Shown here one piece after another: positions 52,587-61,127 of a stretch of 64,000 bases of DNA (the first letter of the stretch is position 1; every line of letters begins with the position of its first letter). The notes under the pieces were generated by a model, which saw only the letters and a program-made list of their open reading frames with translations, made no database searches and had not been told where the DNA came from. The DNA lies in the NCBI RefSeq assembly GCF_900156055.1, contig NZ_FTMQ01000008.1:82567-146566 (forward strand). Reading direction: 5' to 3'. The translations under genes were made by a program, and so were the position numbers. This DNA is from Rhizobium sp. RU33A. Its GTDB lineage: Bacteria > Pseudomonadota > Alphaproteobacteria > Rhizobiales > Rhizobiaceae.

Positions 52587-53159
52587 ATGAACGCACATCT
52601 TCAGCCGACCGGTTCGGCCTATTTCATCGCCAAGGAAACCTCCGCTATCGAGAGCCATACGCTCTCGGTGCTCGTCGACAACGAGCCCGGCGTTCTCGCC
52701 CGCGTCATCGGCCTGTTCTCCGGTCGCGGCTACAACATCGAGAGCCTGACGGTCTCGGAGACCGAGCACGAGGCGCATCTGTCGCGCATCACGATCGTGA
52801 CGCGTGGAACGCCTGGTGTGCTTGAGCAGATCAAGGCGCAGCTCGAGCGCATCGTTCCGGTGCACCGCGTGCTGGACCTGACGGTTCGTGCGCGCGAGCT
52901 CGGCCAGGAGCGGCCGATCGAGCGGGAGGTGGCGCTGGTGAAGGTCGTTTCGACCGGTGAAATGCGTGCTGAGACGCTTCGGCTTGCCGATGCCTTCCAG
53001 GCCAAGGTCGTGGATGCGACGGTCGACCATTTCATCTTTGAGATCACCGGCAAGTCATCGAAGATCGACCAGTTCGTCTCGATCATGAAGCCGCTCGGCC
53101 TCAACGAGATCTGCCGCACCGGCATTGCCGCGATGAACCGAGGCCCGCAGGGCATGTAA
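52587..53159 (+). CDS. ilvH: Acetolactate synthase small (regulatory) subunit
   Basis: A 190-residue regulatory subunit. The N-terminal ACT domain begins HTLSVLVDNEPGVLARVIGLFSGRGYNIESLTV (valine binding), and the C-terminal domain has REVALVKV and FEITGKSSKIDQFVSIMKPLG. It binds IlvI, raises its activity and gives feedback inhibition by valine. An extended N-terminus of ~25 residues is usual in alphaproteobacteria. GGGAGG precedes the ATG, and it starts 17 bases after ilvI. A strong terminator follows. Also called ilvN. Confidence 0.96.
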   Translation: MNAHLQPTGSAYFIAKETSAIESHTLSVLVDNEPGVLARVIGLFSGRGYNIESLTVSETEHEAHLSRITIVTRGTPGVLEQIKAQLERIVPVHRVLDLTVRARELGQERPIEREVALVKVVSTGEMRAETLRLADAFQAKVVDATVDHFIFEITGKSSKIDQFVSIMKPLGLNEICRTGIAAMNRGPQGM

Positions 53160-53187
53160 GGAATTTGCTATTTTGCGAAATGTAAAA

Positions 53188-53212
53188 GGGCGACCATGAG
53201 GTCGCCCTTTTT
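53188..53212 (+). terminator. Terminator shared by ilvH and the convergent ArsR gene
   Basis: Perfect 8-bp stem GGGCGACC / GGTCGCCC, 4-base loop ATGA, then five Ts; the other flank is AAAA. It lies between two convergent genes and can serve both. Confidence 0.92.
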
Positions 53213-53222
53213 CTTTGGCCGT

Positions 53223-53759
53223 TCAGTTCATGCCAAGCAGATCGAGAAGGCCCATTTGTTGCGGCGCCGGAGGCAGATCGGTTTCTGCCTTCTTCGGCTT
53301 TTCCTTGGCGGGTTTCTCGGTGTTCTCTGCCTTGGAGGCTTGCCCAAGCTTCTGGGTGGAGGCTTTAGCTTCTGCCGCGTCCGTCTTCTTCTTCGAGGGC
53401 TTTTTCGCCTTGGCTGCCGGCTCCTCGGCGGCCACGGTCTCGGCTGTTTCGCCGTCGACTTCGGTCGTGGTTAGCATGGCCATCAGGGAATGGCGCAGCG
53501 CTGCCTGCCTCAGGCTGTAGTGGATATACTGCCCCTTCTTCTCGCCTTCGATCAGTTCGGCATTTTCGAGGATCGAGAGATGCTGGGAGATCGAGGGCTT
53601 GGCCATGTCGAAGCGGGCGGCGATTTCGCCGGCGGTCAGGGTCGATTGAGAGAGATGAACCAGCATCATGCGGCGTGGATCGGAGGCGAGTGCGTGGAAG
53701 ACGCGGGACGAGATCTTGTCCATTGCCGGATGTAGTTCGGTTTTTCCGCGCTTTGCCAT
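53223..53759 (-). CDS. ArsR-family transcriptional regulator with Lys/Ala-rich tail
   Basis: A 178-residue protein. Residues ~12-95 are an ArsR winged helix: VFHALASDPRRMMLVHLSQ, LTAGEIAARFDMAKPSISQHLSILENAELI and EGEKKGQYIHYSL. No metal-binding cysteines are present, so it is not a classical metal sensor. The rest (~100-178) is a low-complexity Ala/Lys/Glu tail that ends in the hydrophobic peptide MGLLDLLGMN. A perfect palindrome 41 bases upstream of the start suits autorepression. The target genes are unknown; the aldo/keto reductase lies upstream on the same strand. Confidence 0.9.
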   Translation of the reverse strand: MAKRGKTELHPAMDKISSRVFHALASDPRRMMLVHLSQSTLTAGEIAARFDMAKPSISQHLSILENAELIEGEKKGQYIHYSLRQAALRHSLMAMLTTTEVDGETAETVAAEEPAAKAKKPSKKKTDAAEAKASTQKLGQASKAENTEKPAKEKPKKAETDLPPAPQQMGLLDLLGMN

Positions 53760-53799
53760 GTGGTCCCTCAGTCGTGCGGCTCTTTCTCCGCAATTCTCG

Positions 53800-53819
53800 A
53801 ATTAGGCAATCTCCTAATT
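53800..53819. promoter_or_regulatory. Palindrome before the ArsR-family gene
   Basis: AATTAGG-N6-CCTAATT, perfect 7-bp arms, 41 bases upstream of the regulator's ATG. Its position and size fit an ArsR-type operator controlling the regulator itself. Confidence 0.6.
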
Positions 53820-53924
53820 TCCTGAGGGGCTGGCGTAAAGTGGCCGAAATGCAGGGCCTGTGGATAGATCGCGCTTTTCCGATGCATGGGGCAGCATCAG
53901 GAGCCGTCCGGGCTTCTCTGCCCT

Positions 53925-54770
53925 TTACAGCATTGCCAGCGCTACTTTCCGGGACGGTGGCGGGAAGGCCGCGTCCAGACGTGCCCAGTCTTCATCGGAG
54001 ATGTCGAGATCGACCGCCTCGCGATTTTCCTGCAGGCGGCGCATGTTCGAGGTCTTCGGGATCGGGATTACGCTTTCGCGCTCCAGCAGGAAGGCGAGCG
54101 CTACCTGTGCCGGTGTCGCCTGATAGGCCTTGGCGATGTGGATCAGTTCAGGGTGCTGGAGAATACGGCCCTGCTCGATCGGCGAATAGGCCATGACCGG
54201 GATCTGGTGCTCCTGGCACCAGGGCAGGAGGTCGAATTCGATGCCGCGGCGGGAAAGATTGTAGAGGACCTGATTGACGGCACAGTTCCCGCCATCGGCC
54301 ACCGAGAAGAGCTCTTCCATATCGTCGATATCGAAATTCGAGACGCCCCAGGCGCGGATGCGACCGGCAGCCTTCAGCTCTTCCATTGCGGCGACCGTGT
54401 CTTCGAGCGGATGTTCGCCCCGCCAATGCAGAAGGTAGAGATCGAGATGGTCGGTCCCCAGCCGGTCTAGGCTCGCATGGCATGCCTTGATCGTGCCATG
54501 GTAGCTGGCATTCCAGGGCAGGACCTTTGATACGAGAAAGGCGTCTTCACGCCGATCCTTCAGCGCTTCGCCGACAATGCGTTCGGCGCCGCCATCGCCA
54601 TACATTTCGGCTGTATCGATCACGGTCATCCCGAGATCGAGCGCGAGCCTGATGGCCTCGACTTCGGCTTTCGCCGCGGATCGATCCTCGCCCATCATCC
54701 AGGTGCCGAAGCCGAGGCTCGGGACCTCCGCACCGCCCGGCAGGGTGACAGTCGGAATGGCGTCGTGCAT
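53925..54770 (-). CDS. Aldo/keto reductase
   Basis: A 281-residue AKR with the full barrel: [12 protein letters not shown] near the start, the catalytic Asp and Tyr in [21 protein letters not shown] (~45-65), Lys in [16 protein letters not shown] (~73) and His in [13 protein letters not shown] (~105), then WGVSNFD. The cofactor-binding end has [18 protein letters not shown] (NADPH). It reduces an unknown carbonyl. The ATG at 54770 has AAGGAG upstream. It is divergent from the lysE gene with 155 bases between. Confidence 0.93.
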   Translation of the reverse strand: MHDAIPTVTLPGGAEVPSLGFGTWMMGEDRSAAKAEVEAIRLALDLGMTVIDTAEMYGDGGAERIVGEALKDRREDAFLVSKVLPWNASYHGTIKACHASLDRLGTDHLDLYLLHWRGEHPLEDTVAAMEELKAAGRIRAWGVSNFDIDDMEELFSVADGGNCAVNQVLYNLSRRGIEFDLLPWCQEHQIPVMAYSPIEQGRILQHPELIHIAKAYQATPAQVALAFLLERESVIPIPKTSNMRRLQENREAVDLDISDEDWARLDAAFPPPSRKVALAML

Positions 54771-54925
54771 TGTGAAGCTCCTTGGGGCGGGTTGTGCGAA
54801 GGATAGCGAGGCCGTCCCGCGCGGCAAGCGACAAAGTCGCTTTCATTCGTGTCACCATAACAAGACTACGGATGGAATTGGTCCAAAGGACAGATAGGCT
54901 GACATAAAATGCGGGAGAAACATTC

Positions 54926-55519
54926 ATGTCGGCCGATACGCTTCTGGCGCTTGTGGTCTTTGCCTTCGCGACCTCGATCACCCCGGGGCCGAACAACATG
55001 ATGCTGTTTGCATCGGGGGTGAACTTCGGCTTCCGCCGGACCATTCCGCATATGCTCGGGATCGGGGCCGGATTCTTCTTGCTGCTGATCGGTGTCGGCC
55101 TCGGTCTCGGCGCTGTTCTTTCGGCCTATCCACCTGCCTTCATCGCGCTCAAGGTTGCAGGCGGGCTCTATCTCCTCTGGATCGCCTGGAAAATCGGTTC
55201 GTCCCGCACAATGGGTGAGGGGGAGGCGAAGGCGCGACCGATGAGCTTCCTGGCGGCTGCCGCCTTCCAGTGGGTCAACCCGAAAGCCTGGGTCATGGCC
55301 GTGACCGCCATGGCAGTCTATCCGAATCCGGAGCATTATGCTCTGACTGTCGGGATCGTTGCGCTCGTCTTCGCGGCCGTCAATGTTCCCAGTGTCTCCA
55401 CCTGGGCGGGCTTCGGCTCGGCTCTTCGGGAATGGTTGTCGGTCCCGGTGCGGCTCAAATGGTTCAACATCACCATGGCCGTGCTGTTGGTGCTCAGTCT
55501 CTGGCCCATGCTCAACTAG
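54926..55519 (+). CDS. LysE family amino acid/metabolite exporter
   Basis: A 197-residue membrane protein with about six helices and the LysE/RhtB signature FATSITPGPNNMMLFASGVNFGFRRTIPH at the N-terminus, then LYLLWIAWKI and FLAAAAFQWVNPKAWVMA. It exports amino acids or similar small molecules. It lies 9 bases before the nitrile hydratase alpha gene on the same strand, so the two are probably cotranscribed. This suggests, without proof, that it moves a nitrile- or amide-derived product. Confidence 0.92.
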   Translation: MSADTLLALVVFAFATSITPGPNNMMLFASGVNFGFRRTIPHMLGIGAGFFLLLIGVGLGLGAVLSAYPPAFIALKVAGGLYLLWIAWKIGSSRTMGEGEAKARPMSFLAAAAFQWVNPKAWVMAVTAMAVYPNPEHYALTVGIVALVFAAVNVPSVSTWAGFGSALREWLSVPVRLKWFNITMAVLLVLSLWPMLN

Positions 55520-55528
55520 GAAACTGCG

Positions 55529-56179
55529 ATGTCCGGTCACCACCCTGAAGACCACGATCATCATCACGGGCATGATCACCACCACGACAACCAGTATTCC
55601 GACATGGAGGCCCGCGTGCGGGCACTCGAGACTCTGCTGACCGAGAAGGGCCTGATCGACCCGGCTGCCATCGATGCGATCGTCGAGACCTATGAGACGA
55701 AGGTGGGACCGAGGAATGGCGCGCGGGTGGTGGCCAAGGCTTGGGTCGATCCCGAGTTCGCCGACTGGCTGACGCGCGATGCGACGGCGGCGATCGCGAG
55801 CCTCGGCTATACGGGCCGGCAGGGCGAGCATATGCGCGCCGTCTTCAACACACCGGAGACCCACAATCTGGTCGTCTGCACGTTGTGCTCCTGTTACCCG
55901 TGGTCGGTGCTCGGTCTGCCGCCGGTCTGGTACAAGGCGCCGGCCTATCGCTCGCGGGCGGTGATCGATCCGCGCGGCGTGCTGGCCGAATTCGGGGTGA
56001 GCCTGCCGGAGGCGATGCGGGTCCGCGTCTGGGATTCGACCGCAGAGTTGCGCTATCTCGTCGTGCCCTTGCGCCCTGCAGGGACGGAAGGGCTAGACGA
56101 GGAGGCACTCGCCAAGCTCGTGACGCGCGACTCGATGATTGGCACCGGTCTCGCGTTGTCGCCGGAGGTCCTGGCATGA
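55529..56179 (+). CDS. nthA: Nitrile hydratase alpha subunit, cobalt type
   Basis: A 216-residue alpha subunit. The metal centre is [22 protein letters not shown] (~115-136); CTLCSC with Thr marks the cobalt class (iron enzymes have CSLCSC). The two later Cys are expected to be oxidised to sulfinate and sulfenate. The first ~24 residues contain more than ten His ([11 protein letters not shown]), a possible metal-holding extension also known from other cobalt enzymes. It hydrates nitriles to amides in the cytoplasm. Its stop overlaps the beta start (ATGA). No amidase gene is adjacent. Confidence 0.95.
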   Translation: MSGHHPEDHDHHHGHDHHHDNQYSDMEARVRALETLLTEKGLIDPAAIDAIVETYETKVGPRNGARVVAKAWVDPEFADWLTRDATAAIASLGYTGRQGEHMRAVFNTPETHNLVVCTLCSCYPWSVLGLPPVWYKAPAYRSRAVIDPRGVLAEFGVSLPEAMRVRVWDSTAELRYLVVPLRPAGTEGLDEEALAKLVTRDSMIGTGLALSPEVLA

Positions 56180-56835
56180 ACGGGCCACATGATCTTGGCG
56201 GGCAGATGGGCTTCGGTCCGGTGGCGCCTGAGAAAGACGAACCGTACTTTCATGCCGAATGGGAGAAGCGGGCGCTCGGCATCACGCTCTCCTGCGGGGC
56301 ATTCGGTGCCTGGTCGATCGACGAGAGCCGGCATGCGCGGGAGAATATTCCGCCTGCGAGTTACCTGGCGGCGAGCTATTACGAGGTCTGGATCCGGGGT
56401 GTCGACATGCTGCTTCAGCGGCATGGTTTCGCCACCGCCGAAGAGTTGGCAGCGGGGCGTCATCTGGAACAGGGCCGCGCTCCGAAGCGGGTCCTGATGG
56501 GCGACATGGTCGAAGGCGTGCTGGCCCGTGGCGGGCCGTGCGACCGGCCCGTCGATGTTGCGCCGAAATTTGCCGTCGGAGATCGGGTTCGTACGAAGAA
56601 TTTCCATCCGACGGGCCATACACGGCTGCCTCGTTATGCACGTGCGAAGACAGGTATCGTCGAGGCCGTTCAAGGCAGCTTCGTCTTTCCTGATGATAAT
56701 GCCCATGGGCGCGGTGAAAACCCGCAATGGGTCTATACGGTCGTCTTTACGGGAGACGAAATCTGGGGCGAGGGCGCCGACCCGACGCTGACCATCTCGA
56801 TCGATGGCTGGGAGAGCTATCTTGAGCGCCTGTGA
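56176..56835 (+). CDS. nthB: Nitrile hydratase beta subunit
   Basis: A 219-residue beta subunit starting [16 protein letters not shown], the invariant opening of the family. Others: [14 protein letters not shown], and the SH3-like C-terminal half [29 protein letters not shown] ending [17 protein letters not shown]. It completes the active-site pocket. The ATG at 56176 overlaps the nthA stop; an open frame further upstream is only a shadow of nthA. The accessory gene begins inside its last codons. Confidence 0.95.
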   Translation: MNGPHDLGGQMGFGPVAPEKDEPYFHAEWEKRALGITLSCGAFGAWSIDESRHARENIPPASYLAASYYEVWIRGVDMLLQRHGFATAEELAAGRHLEQGRAPKRVLMGDMVEGVLARGGPCDRPVDVAPKFAVGDRVRTKNFHPTGHTRLPRYARAKTGIVEAVQGSFVFPDDNAHGRGENPQWVYTVVFTGDEIWGEGADPTLTISIDGWESYLERL

Positions 56836-57196
56836 AACGGTGACGGATCTTGCAGAATCGCCGGGCTTGCCGCGCTCGCCCGAAGGCGCACCCGTTTTTG
56901 CCGAACCCTGGCATGCGCAGGCCTTTGCAATGACCGTGCATCTGCATGCGCGCGGCGTGTTCAGTTGGACGGAATGGGCGGAGAGCCTGTCTGCGGAAGT
57001 TCACCGCCCGCAGCGGGCGGTGGACGGATCCGACTATTTCGACGCCTGGGTCGCCGCCCTTGCCGGGCTGCTGGAGCGCAAGGGGCTGGCGGATCGCGAG
57101 ACGGTCGAAGCCCTGCGCGAAAGCTGGCAGCGGGCGGCCGAGGCCACGCCGCATGGGGCGCCGATCGAGCTCGCCAATGATCCGCTCAGGGGCTGA
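56822..57196 (+). CDS. Nitrile hydratase accessory (activator) protein
   Basis: A ~124-residue protein that resembles the N-terminal half of the beta subunit, as the cobalt-enzyme activators do: SPEGAPVFAEPWHAQAFAMTVHLHARGVFSWTEWAESLSAEV and DYFDAWVAALAGLLERKGL. It is thought to load cobalt into, and help oxidise cysteines of, the alpha subunit. The start is unsure: TTG at 56822 has GGGAGAG in front; ATG at 56804 would overlap nthB further. It closes the lysE-nthA-nthB-accessory operon. Confidence 0.88.
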   Translation: MSACETVTDLAESPGLPRSPEGAPVFAEPWHAQAFAMTVHLHARGVFSWTEWAESLSAEVHRPQRAVDGSDYFDAWVAALAGLLERKGLADRETVEALRESWQRAAEATPHGAPIELANDPLRG

Positions 57197-57269
57197 TGTC
57201 CACGATTTGTTCTGACTTTCCCGGCTTTGGCCTTGCATCGGGCCAACGAATCCGCGCATGACCTAGGTC

Positions 57270-58400
57270 ATGCAATTCGCGCCCCAGCAAGACGAGGCCC
57301 TCAAGGCCGTTTCGAAATGGCTGAAGGAGGGGAAGACCCCTGTCTTCCGTCTGTTCGGCTATGCCGGTACGGGCAAGACGACGCTGGCCAAACATTTCGC
57401 CGAGCATGTCGATGGCGAGGTGCTGTTCGCGGCCTTCACCGGCAAGGCGGCGCAGGTCTTGCGCTCGCGTGGAGCCTCGAATGCCAAGACAATCCATTCG
57501 CTGATCTATCGCCCCCGCGGCGAGGAAGCCGTTGAGGACGAGGAAACCGGCAAGACATCGATCGCGCCGATGTTCTCGATCAACCGCCAGAGCCCCGTCG
57601 CGAAAGCGGCGCTGATCGTGATCGACGAATGCTCCATGGTCGACGAAGCGCTCGGCCGCGACCTGATGAGCTTCGGCACGCCGATCCTCGTGCTCGGCGA
57701 CCCCGGCCAGTTGCCGCCGGTCTCAGGTGGCGGCTTCTTCACCGACCAGGAGCCGGATTATCTTCTGACGGATATCCATCGCCAGGCGCGCGACAATCCG
57801 ATCATCCAGCTCGCCATGCATATCCGCGAAGGCAAGGAGATCATGTATGGCGATTACGGCGACACGGCGCGGGTGATCTCGAAGAACGAGGTGACGCAGG
57901 ATCTCGTGCTTGGAGCCGATCAGGTGCTTGTTGGTACCAACAAGACGCGGAGGCGCTACAACATGCGCTTGCGGGAGCTGAAAGGCTTCACGGTCGACTA
58001 TCCGCAGGCCGGCGATAAGCTCGTATGCCTGAGGAACGATCAGGTGAAAGGCCTGCTCAACGGCTCGCTGTGGCAGGTCATGACGTCGTCGCGCGAGACG
58101 GTGAAGCCCGGCATCAATCTCCTGATCAAGCCCGAAGACGACGACATGGATCGCGGCGCGGCCAAGATCAAACTGCTCAAGGACGCCTTCGCGGATATCG
58201 AGACGGAGATACCCTGGTCGACGCGCAAGCGTTACGACGAGTTCGACTACGGCTATGCACTGACCGTGCACAAGGCCCAGGGCTCACAGTGGAACGATGT
58301 TGTCTTGTTCGACGAGAGCTGGGCGTTTCGCGATACACGCGAGCGCTGGCTCTATACCGCCGTCACCCGCGCGGCAGAGACGCTCACCATCGTCAGGTGA
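57270..58400 (+). CDS. RecD-like ATP-dependent DNA helicase (AAA_30)
   Basis: A 376-residue superfamily 1 helicase: Walker A LFGYAGTGKTTLAKHF (~30), Walker B LIVIDECSMVDEALG (~117), GDPGQLPPVSGG (~148), LTDIHRQ (~170) and the C-terminal UvrD-like motif YALTVHKAQGSQWNDVVLF (~330) and YTAVTRA. It resembles viral or RecD-type helicases of unknown in vivo role; it lacks a nuclease domain. The start at 57270 is directly at the first conserved residues. It follows the nitrile hydratase operon after 73 bases and may be independent. Confidence 0.92.
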   Translation: MQFAPQQDEALKAVSKWLKEGKTPVFRLFGYAGTGKTTLAKHFAEHVDGEVLFAAFTGKAAQVLRSRGASNAKTIHSLIYRPRGEEAVEDEETGKTSIAPMFSINRQSPVAKAALIVIDECSMVDEALGRDLMSFGTPILVLGDPGQLPPVSGGGFFTDQEPDYLLTDIHRQARDNPIIQLAMHIREGKEIMYGDYGDTARVISKNEVTQDLVLGADQVLVGTNKTRRRYNMRLRELKGFTVDYPQAGDKLVCLRNDQVKGLLNGSLWQVMTSSRETVKPGINLLIKPEDDDMDRGAAKIKLLKDAFADIETEIPWSTRKRYDEFDYGYALTVHKAQGSQWNDVVLFDESWAFRDTRERWLYTAVTRAAETLTIVR

Positions 58401-58416
58401 GCGCTCCTGACTAAAC

Positions 58417-58929
58417 TCACTTCGCCTTAAGGGCGGTCAGCGTCGCGATCAGTTCCATGTTGTCCTTGCCGGACGCCTTGGCGATTTCGGATAGGCTTCT
58501 AGCGCCATCCGCTGCCGCAAAGCCCTTCTGCTTCAGCCCATCGAGCAATTCGGCTTCAGATTTTCCGAGCAGAGGTGCAACCTCACCCGGCGTACCGGCT
58601 GCGACGATATTGACCATGGCAAAAGCCGGGTTTCCGCCGCCACCGCTTGCCGGACCCGTGATGGCAGGCCAGGCGAAGACGAAGCCCGCGACCAGACAGA
58701 GGGCGAGCGACAGCGCCATCGGCAGGCGCTTGAAATAGGCGAGGAACGGGCGCCAGTTCTTCCAGACATGCAAAACGAAAGGTATGATCAGAACTATGCT
58801 CAGCCATTCATGCATCTCGCGGAAGGCAGCAGTTCCGTAGTGGAAGAAGAGCGCAATGCCCGAGATCAGGGACACGAGAAAGAGCCCTGTCGTGAAGGGC
58901 GTGGCGTAGCGCGAGAGAAGGTTCGGCAT
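58417..58929 (-). CDS. DUF4405 domain membrane protein
   Basis: A 170-residue protein with three helices in the first half (FTTGLFLVSLISGIALFFHYG, LSIVLIIPFVLHVWKNW and LALCLVAGFVFAWPAI). Two histidines in the pattern FHYG..EMHEW and LHVWKNW suggest haem binding, as in DUF4405 cytochrome-b-like proteins. The C-terminal half is a soluble helical part with LLGKSEAELLDGLKQKG, predicted periplasmic. It converges on the RecD-like gene. No partner gene is evident. Confidence 0.85.
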   Translation of the reverse strand: MPNLLSRYATPFTTGLFLVSLISGIALFFHYGTAAFREMHEWLSIVLIIPFVLHVWKNWRPFLAYFKRLPMALSLALCLVAGFVFAWPAITGPASGGGGNPAFAMVNIVAAGTPGEVAPLLGKSEAELLDGLKQKGFAAADGARSLSEIAKASGKDNMELIATLTALKAK

Positions 58930-59036
58930 AGGAGGCCTCGGTCGGCGTTGACGATACCCGCTCCTAGCGCTGCCGCATTTCGCCGTCCCGTTAAACTTCC
59001 TCCACTATTGATGATCGGCAAGACCAGCGCTGGTGT

Positions 59037-59723
59037 TCAATTGGCGACCATACCGAGAAGAACAGCTTTCGCCACCGCCTGGAAGCGGTTTTGGGCGTTG
59101 AGTTTGTCGACGATGCTCGCCTCCACCGCACTGACTTCCTCGGTCTTCATTTCGAGCGTGCGTGCGATCCGGATCGGGGTATAGCCTTCGACCATCAACT
59201 GCAGGCAGCGGGCTTCCGTTTCGGTCAGGGTCGGCCCCTTCTGTTCCGTGTTCAACTGGCCGGCCTCAGCTTCTTCGTGGTCGAGCAGGGCGTTGAGTTG
59301 CTGGAGTTGTCTATGGATCGTCGAAAGGTTAGATGCCAGTTCACGGCGACGGGTGAGCAGGATTTCCTCGAGGATCAGATTGGCTTCGCTCGTCGAGGTG
59401 GCCGTCGTCAGTGCCTCGAACAAGTCCTGGATCACCGAAACCGGCATGCCGACCTCGCGGCAAACATTGATCAGCGCCATTCGGGCGATGTCATCGCGCC
59501 CGTAGACGCGCATGAGGCCCATGCGTCGCGCGGTGAGAAGGTGCTTTTCCTCATAGAAATGCAGCGTTCGGTGGGTAACGCCGAAGAATTCCGCCATTTC
59601 GGCAATGGCGACCGGTTCCTTCGGCGGAGTTCTCGTCTGGACGAGGTCTGGGAAGAAAAACGCCTTGGCAGTTTGATCGGATACGTTTGTGATCGGTTGC
59701 AGATGGTGTGTTCCGTGCGGCAT
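59037..59723 (-). CDS. MerR-type regulator fused to a LuxR-type C-terminal HTH
   Basis: A 228-residue protein with two DNA-binding domains. Residues ~38-105 are a MerR winged helix (VAIAEMAEFFGVTHRTLHFYEEKHLL, then RVYGRDDIARMALI). A dimerising coiled coil follows (~105-165). Residues ~168-225 look like a LuxR/GerE helix-turn-helix (LTETEARCLQLMVEGYTPIRIARTLEMKTEEVSA and a final AVAKAVLLGMV). The ATG at 59723 has a strong GGAGGGG site; the frame continues open to an ATG at 59855 without one. Effector and targets are unknown. Confidence 0.85.
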   Translation of the reverse strand: MPHGTHHLQPITNVSDQTAKAFFFPDLVQTRTPPKEPVAIAEMAEFFGVTHRTLHFYEEKHLLTARRMGLMRVYGRDDIARMALINVCREVGMPVSVIQDLFEALTTATSTSEANLILEEILLTRRRELASNLSTIHRQLQQLNALLDHEEAEAGQLNTEQKGPTLTETEARCLQLMVEGYTPIRIARTLEMKTEEVSAVEASIVDKLNAQNRFQAVAKAVLLGMVAN

Positions 59724-59905
59724 GTTCCCCTCCATGTTCAGTGGCAACGCGTCTGCTAAAGCCGATAGTTTCTTCCGTTTTCTGTGCTCCTTCGTTCGCT
59801 CCGCTGCATCTCGAATCGCCGTCTGGTTGAAGTCTACAGTATATTTGAAAGTCATAAAGTAAGTTTTCGCAGAGGATCATTGCGCCTTTTGCCGGAAGTG
59901 CGTTG

Positions 59906-60883
59906 TCAGCGGAGTGGGGAAGAAAGGGCGATCAGCCTCGTCATCTCTGTGATGATCTCACTGCTCTGCGCGAGGCCGGCCCATTGCTGTTGGGAGCGAC
60001 GCGCGCTGATATACGTCGCGTCAGTGCGCTCCAGCGTGTAGCGATAGGTTGCGTCGAGGCACTTCATCTGGCCCGTCGACAGTTCGTTCTTGTGGCAGAA
60101 GCGGTAGATCGAACCGGGAAGCGTCAGGTTTGCGCCGGCAAAGCCATTGGCGAGGGCGCCGATTTCCAGACTGTCACCGTCGGTCTCGAAGACGCTCATG
60201 CTGATCGGCACTTCGCTGCCGGAGCGGAGATGGCGCAGGCCGAGCTTGAGCGTTGTGCCGAGGCTGTGCGCCTTCAATTCGAAATGGAGAGGATGCGGTG
60301 CTCCGCCTTCGAAACCGGGTTTTTCATTCGGGCCGGCGATGCAGACCGCCCAGAGCCTTGCGCTCCAGAGCCTTGTCGCATTGACGAAGATCGAGGCGAT
60401 GAGATCGTCGCCGTCGGGGCGGCGGATGAAGAGCCGTGGAAGCGAGGCCTTGTCGTCTGTGAGGGCGGCATTTTTGACCTCGGCGAATGCGGTCTCGATC
60501 AGGTCTAGGTCACGCTCATGGCTGATGTCGGCTTGCGATGCGACGCGGTCATAGACCGGAACATAACCGCCAAGCGGAATGCGAATGCGCAGAGGATCAT
60601 CGCGGCCCTCGCAGGCATAGAACTGGTTCAGCAGCTTGCGCAACTTTCCGGCCTGGACACGGACCAGCGGATCCGTGCCCGGATCGAAGCCGTGGCTGCG
60701 GCTGAACACGTCGATGCCGATCGTGTAGCCTTTCAGCTGATGCGATAGGCCAAGTTGCTCCATCTCGACGATGAACTTGAGGAAGGAGCGCAGCCTTTCG
60801 GAGCGTGCGAATGTCCTGCTCCGCAGCACCCGCTGCAGGGCGTCCGAAACCTGCCCGCCATCGATCCCGGCTTTCATCGACAT
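59906..60883 (-). CDS. Regulator-like protein with adenylate-cyclase-type N-terminal domain
   Basis: A 325-residue protein. Residues ~10-110 (VLRSRTFARSERLRSFLKFIVEM, YTIGIDVFSRSHGFDPGTDPLVRVQAGKLRKLL and PLGGYVPVY) match the winged-helix-like N-terminal domain found ahead of adenylate cyclases and TPR or TolB proteins in rhizobia. No cyclase catalytic residues are present. The rest (~120-325) is a predicted alpha/beta domain I do not recognise. The ATG at 60883 has GGAG upstream; GTG at 60952 or ATG at 60922 are less likely. It lies upstream of the MerR-LuxR gene on the same strand, 182 bases apart. Confidence 0.7.
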   Translation of the reverse strand: MSMKAGIDGGQVSDALQRVLRSRTFARSERLRSFLKFIVEMEQLGLSHQLKGYTIGIDVFSRSHGFDPGTDPLVRVQAGKLRKLLNQFYACEGRDDPLRIRIPLGGYVPVYDRVASQADISHERDLDLIETAFAEVKNAALTDDKASLPRLFIRRPDGDDLIASIFVNATRLWSARLWAVCIAGPNEKPGFEGGAPHPLHFELKAHSLGTTLKLGLRHLRSGSEVPISMSVFETDGDSLEIGALANGFAGANLTLPGSIYRFCHKNELSTGQMKCLDATYRYTLERTDATYISARRSQQQWAGLAQSSEIITEMTRLIALSSPLR

Positions 60884-61127
60884 ACTTGCTCCAACCGCTT
60901 CAGGGGGCACCTGCGCTGTCATTCGATAGTGCGTATTTGTGCGATCCGTCACAATCGAGACCTGACTAAAGGATGGGGGCTAGGCGTCAATACCTTAAAG
61001 TCTAGGGGGGGGACGCGATTGCCATTCATCAATTTCCCGCATCGGAGCATTTGCGATTCTCGTTGGCCTTCGATACCGCGATGCCGTAAGGATGCCACAG
61101 ACCTCTTCATCGCCGGATCATGCCGCC

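Noticed and set aside
55741..56175. Upstream extension of nthB giving a 364-residue fusion
   Set aside because: The added part is nthA read in another frame; the conserved NthB start is at 56176 with an ATGA overlap.
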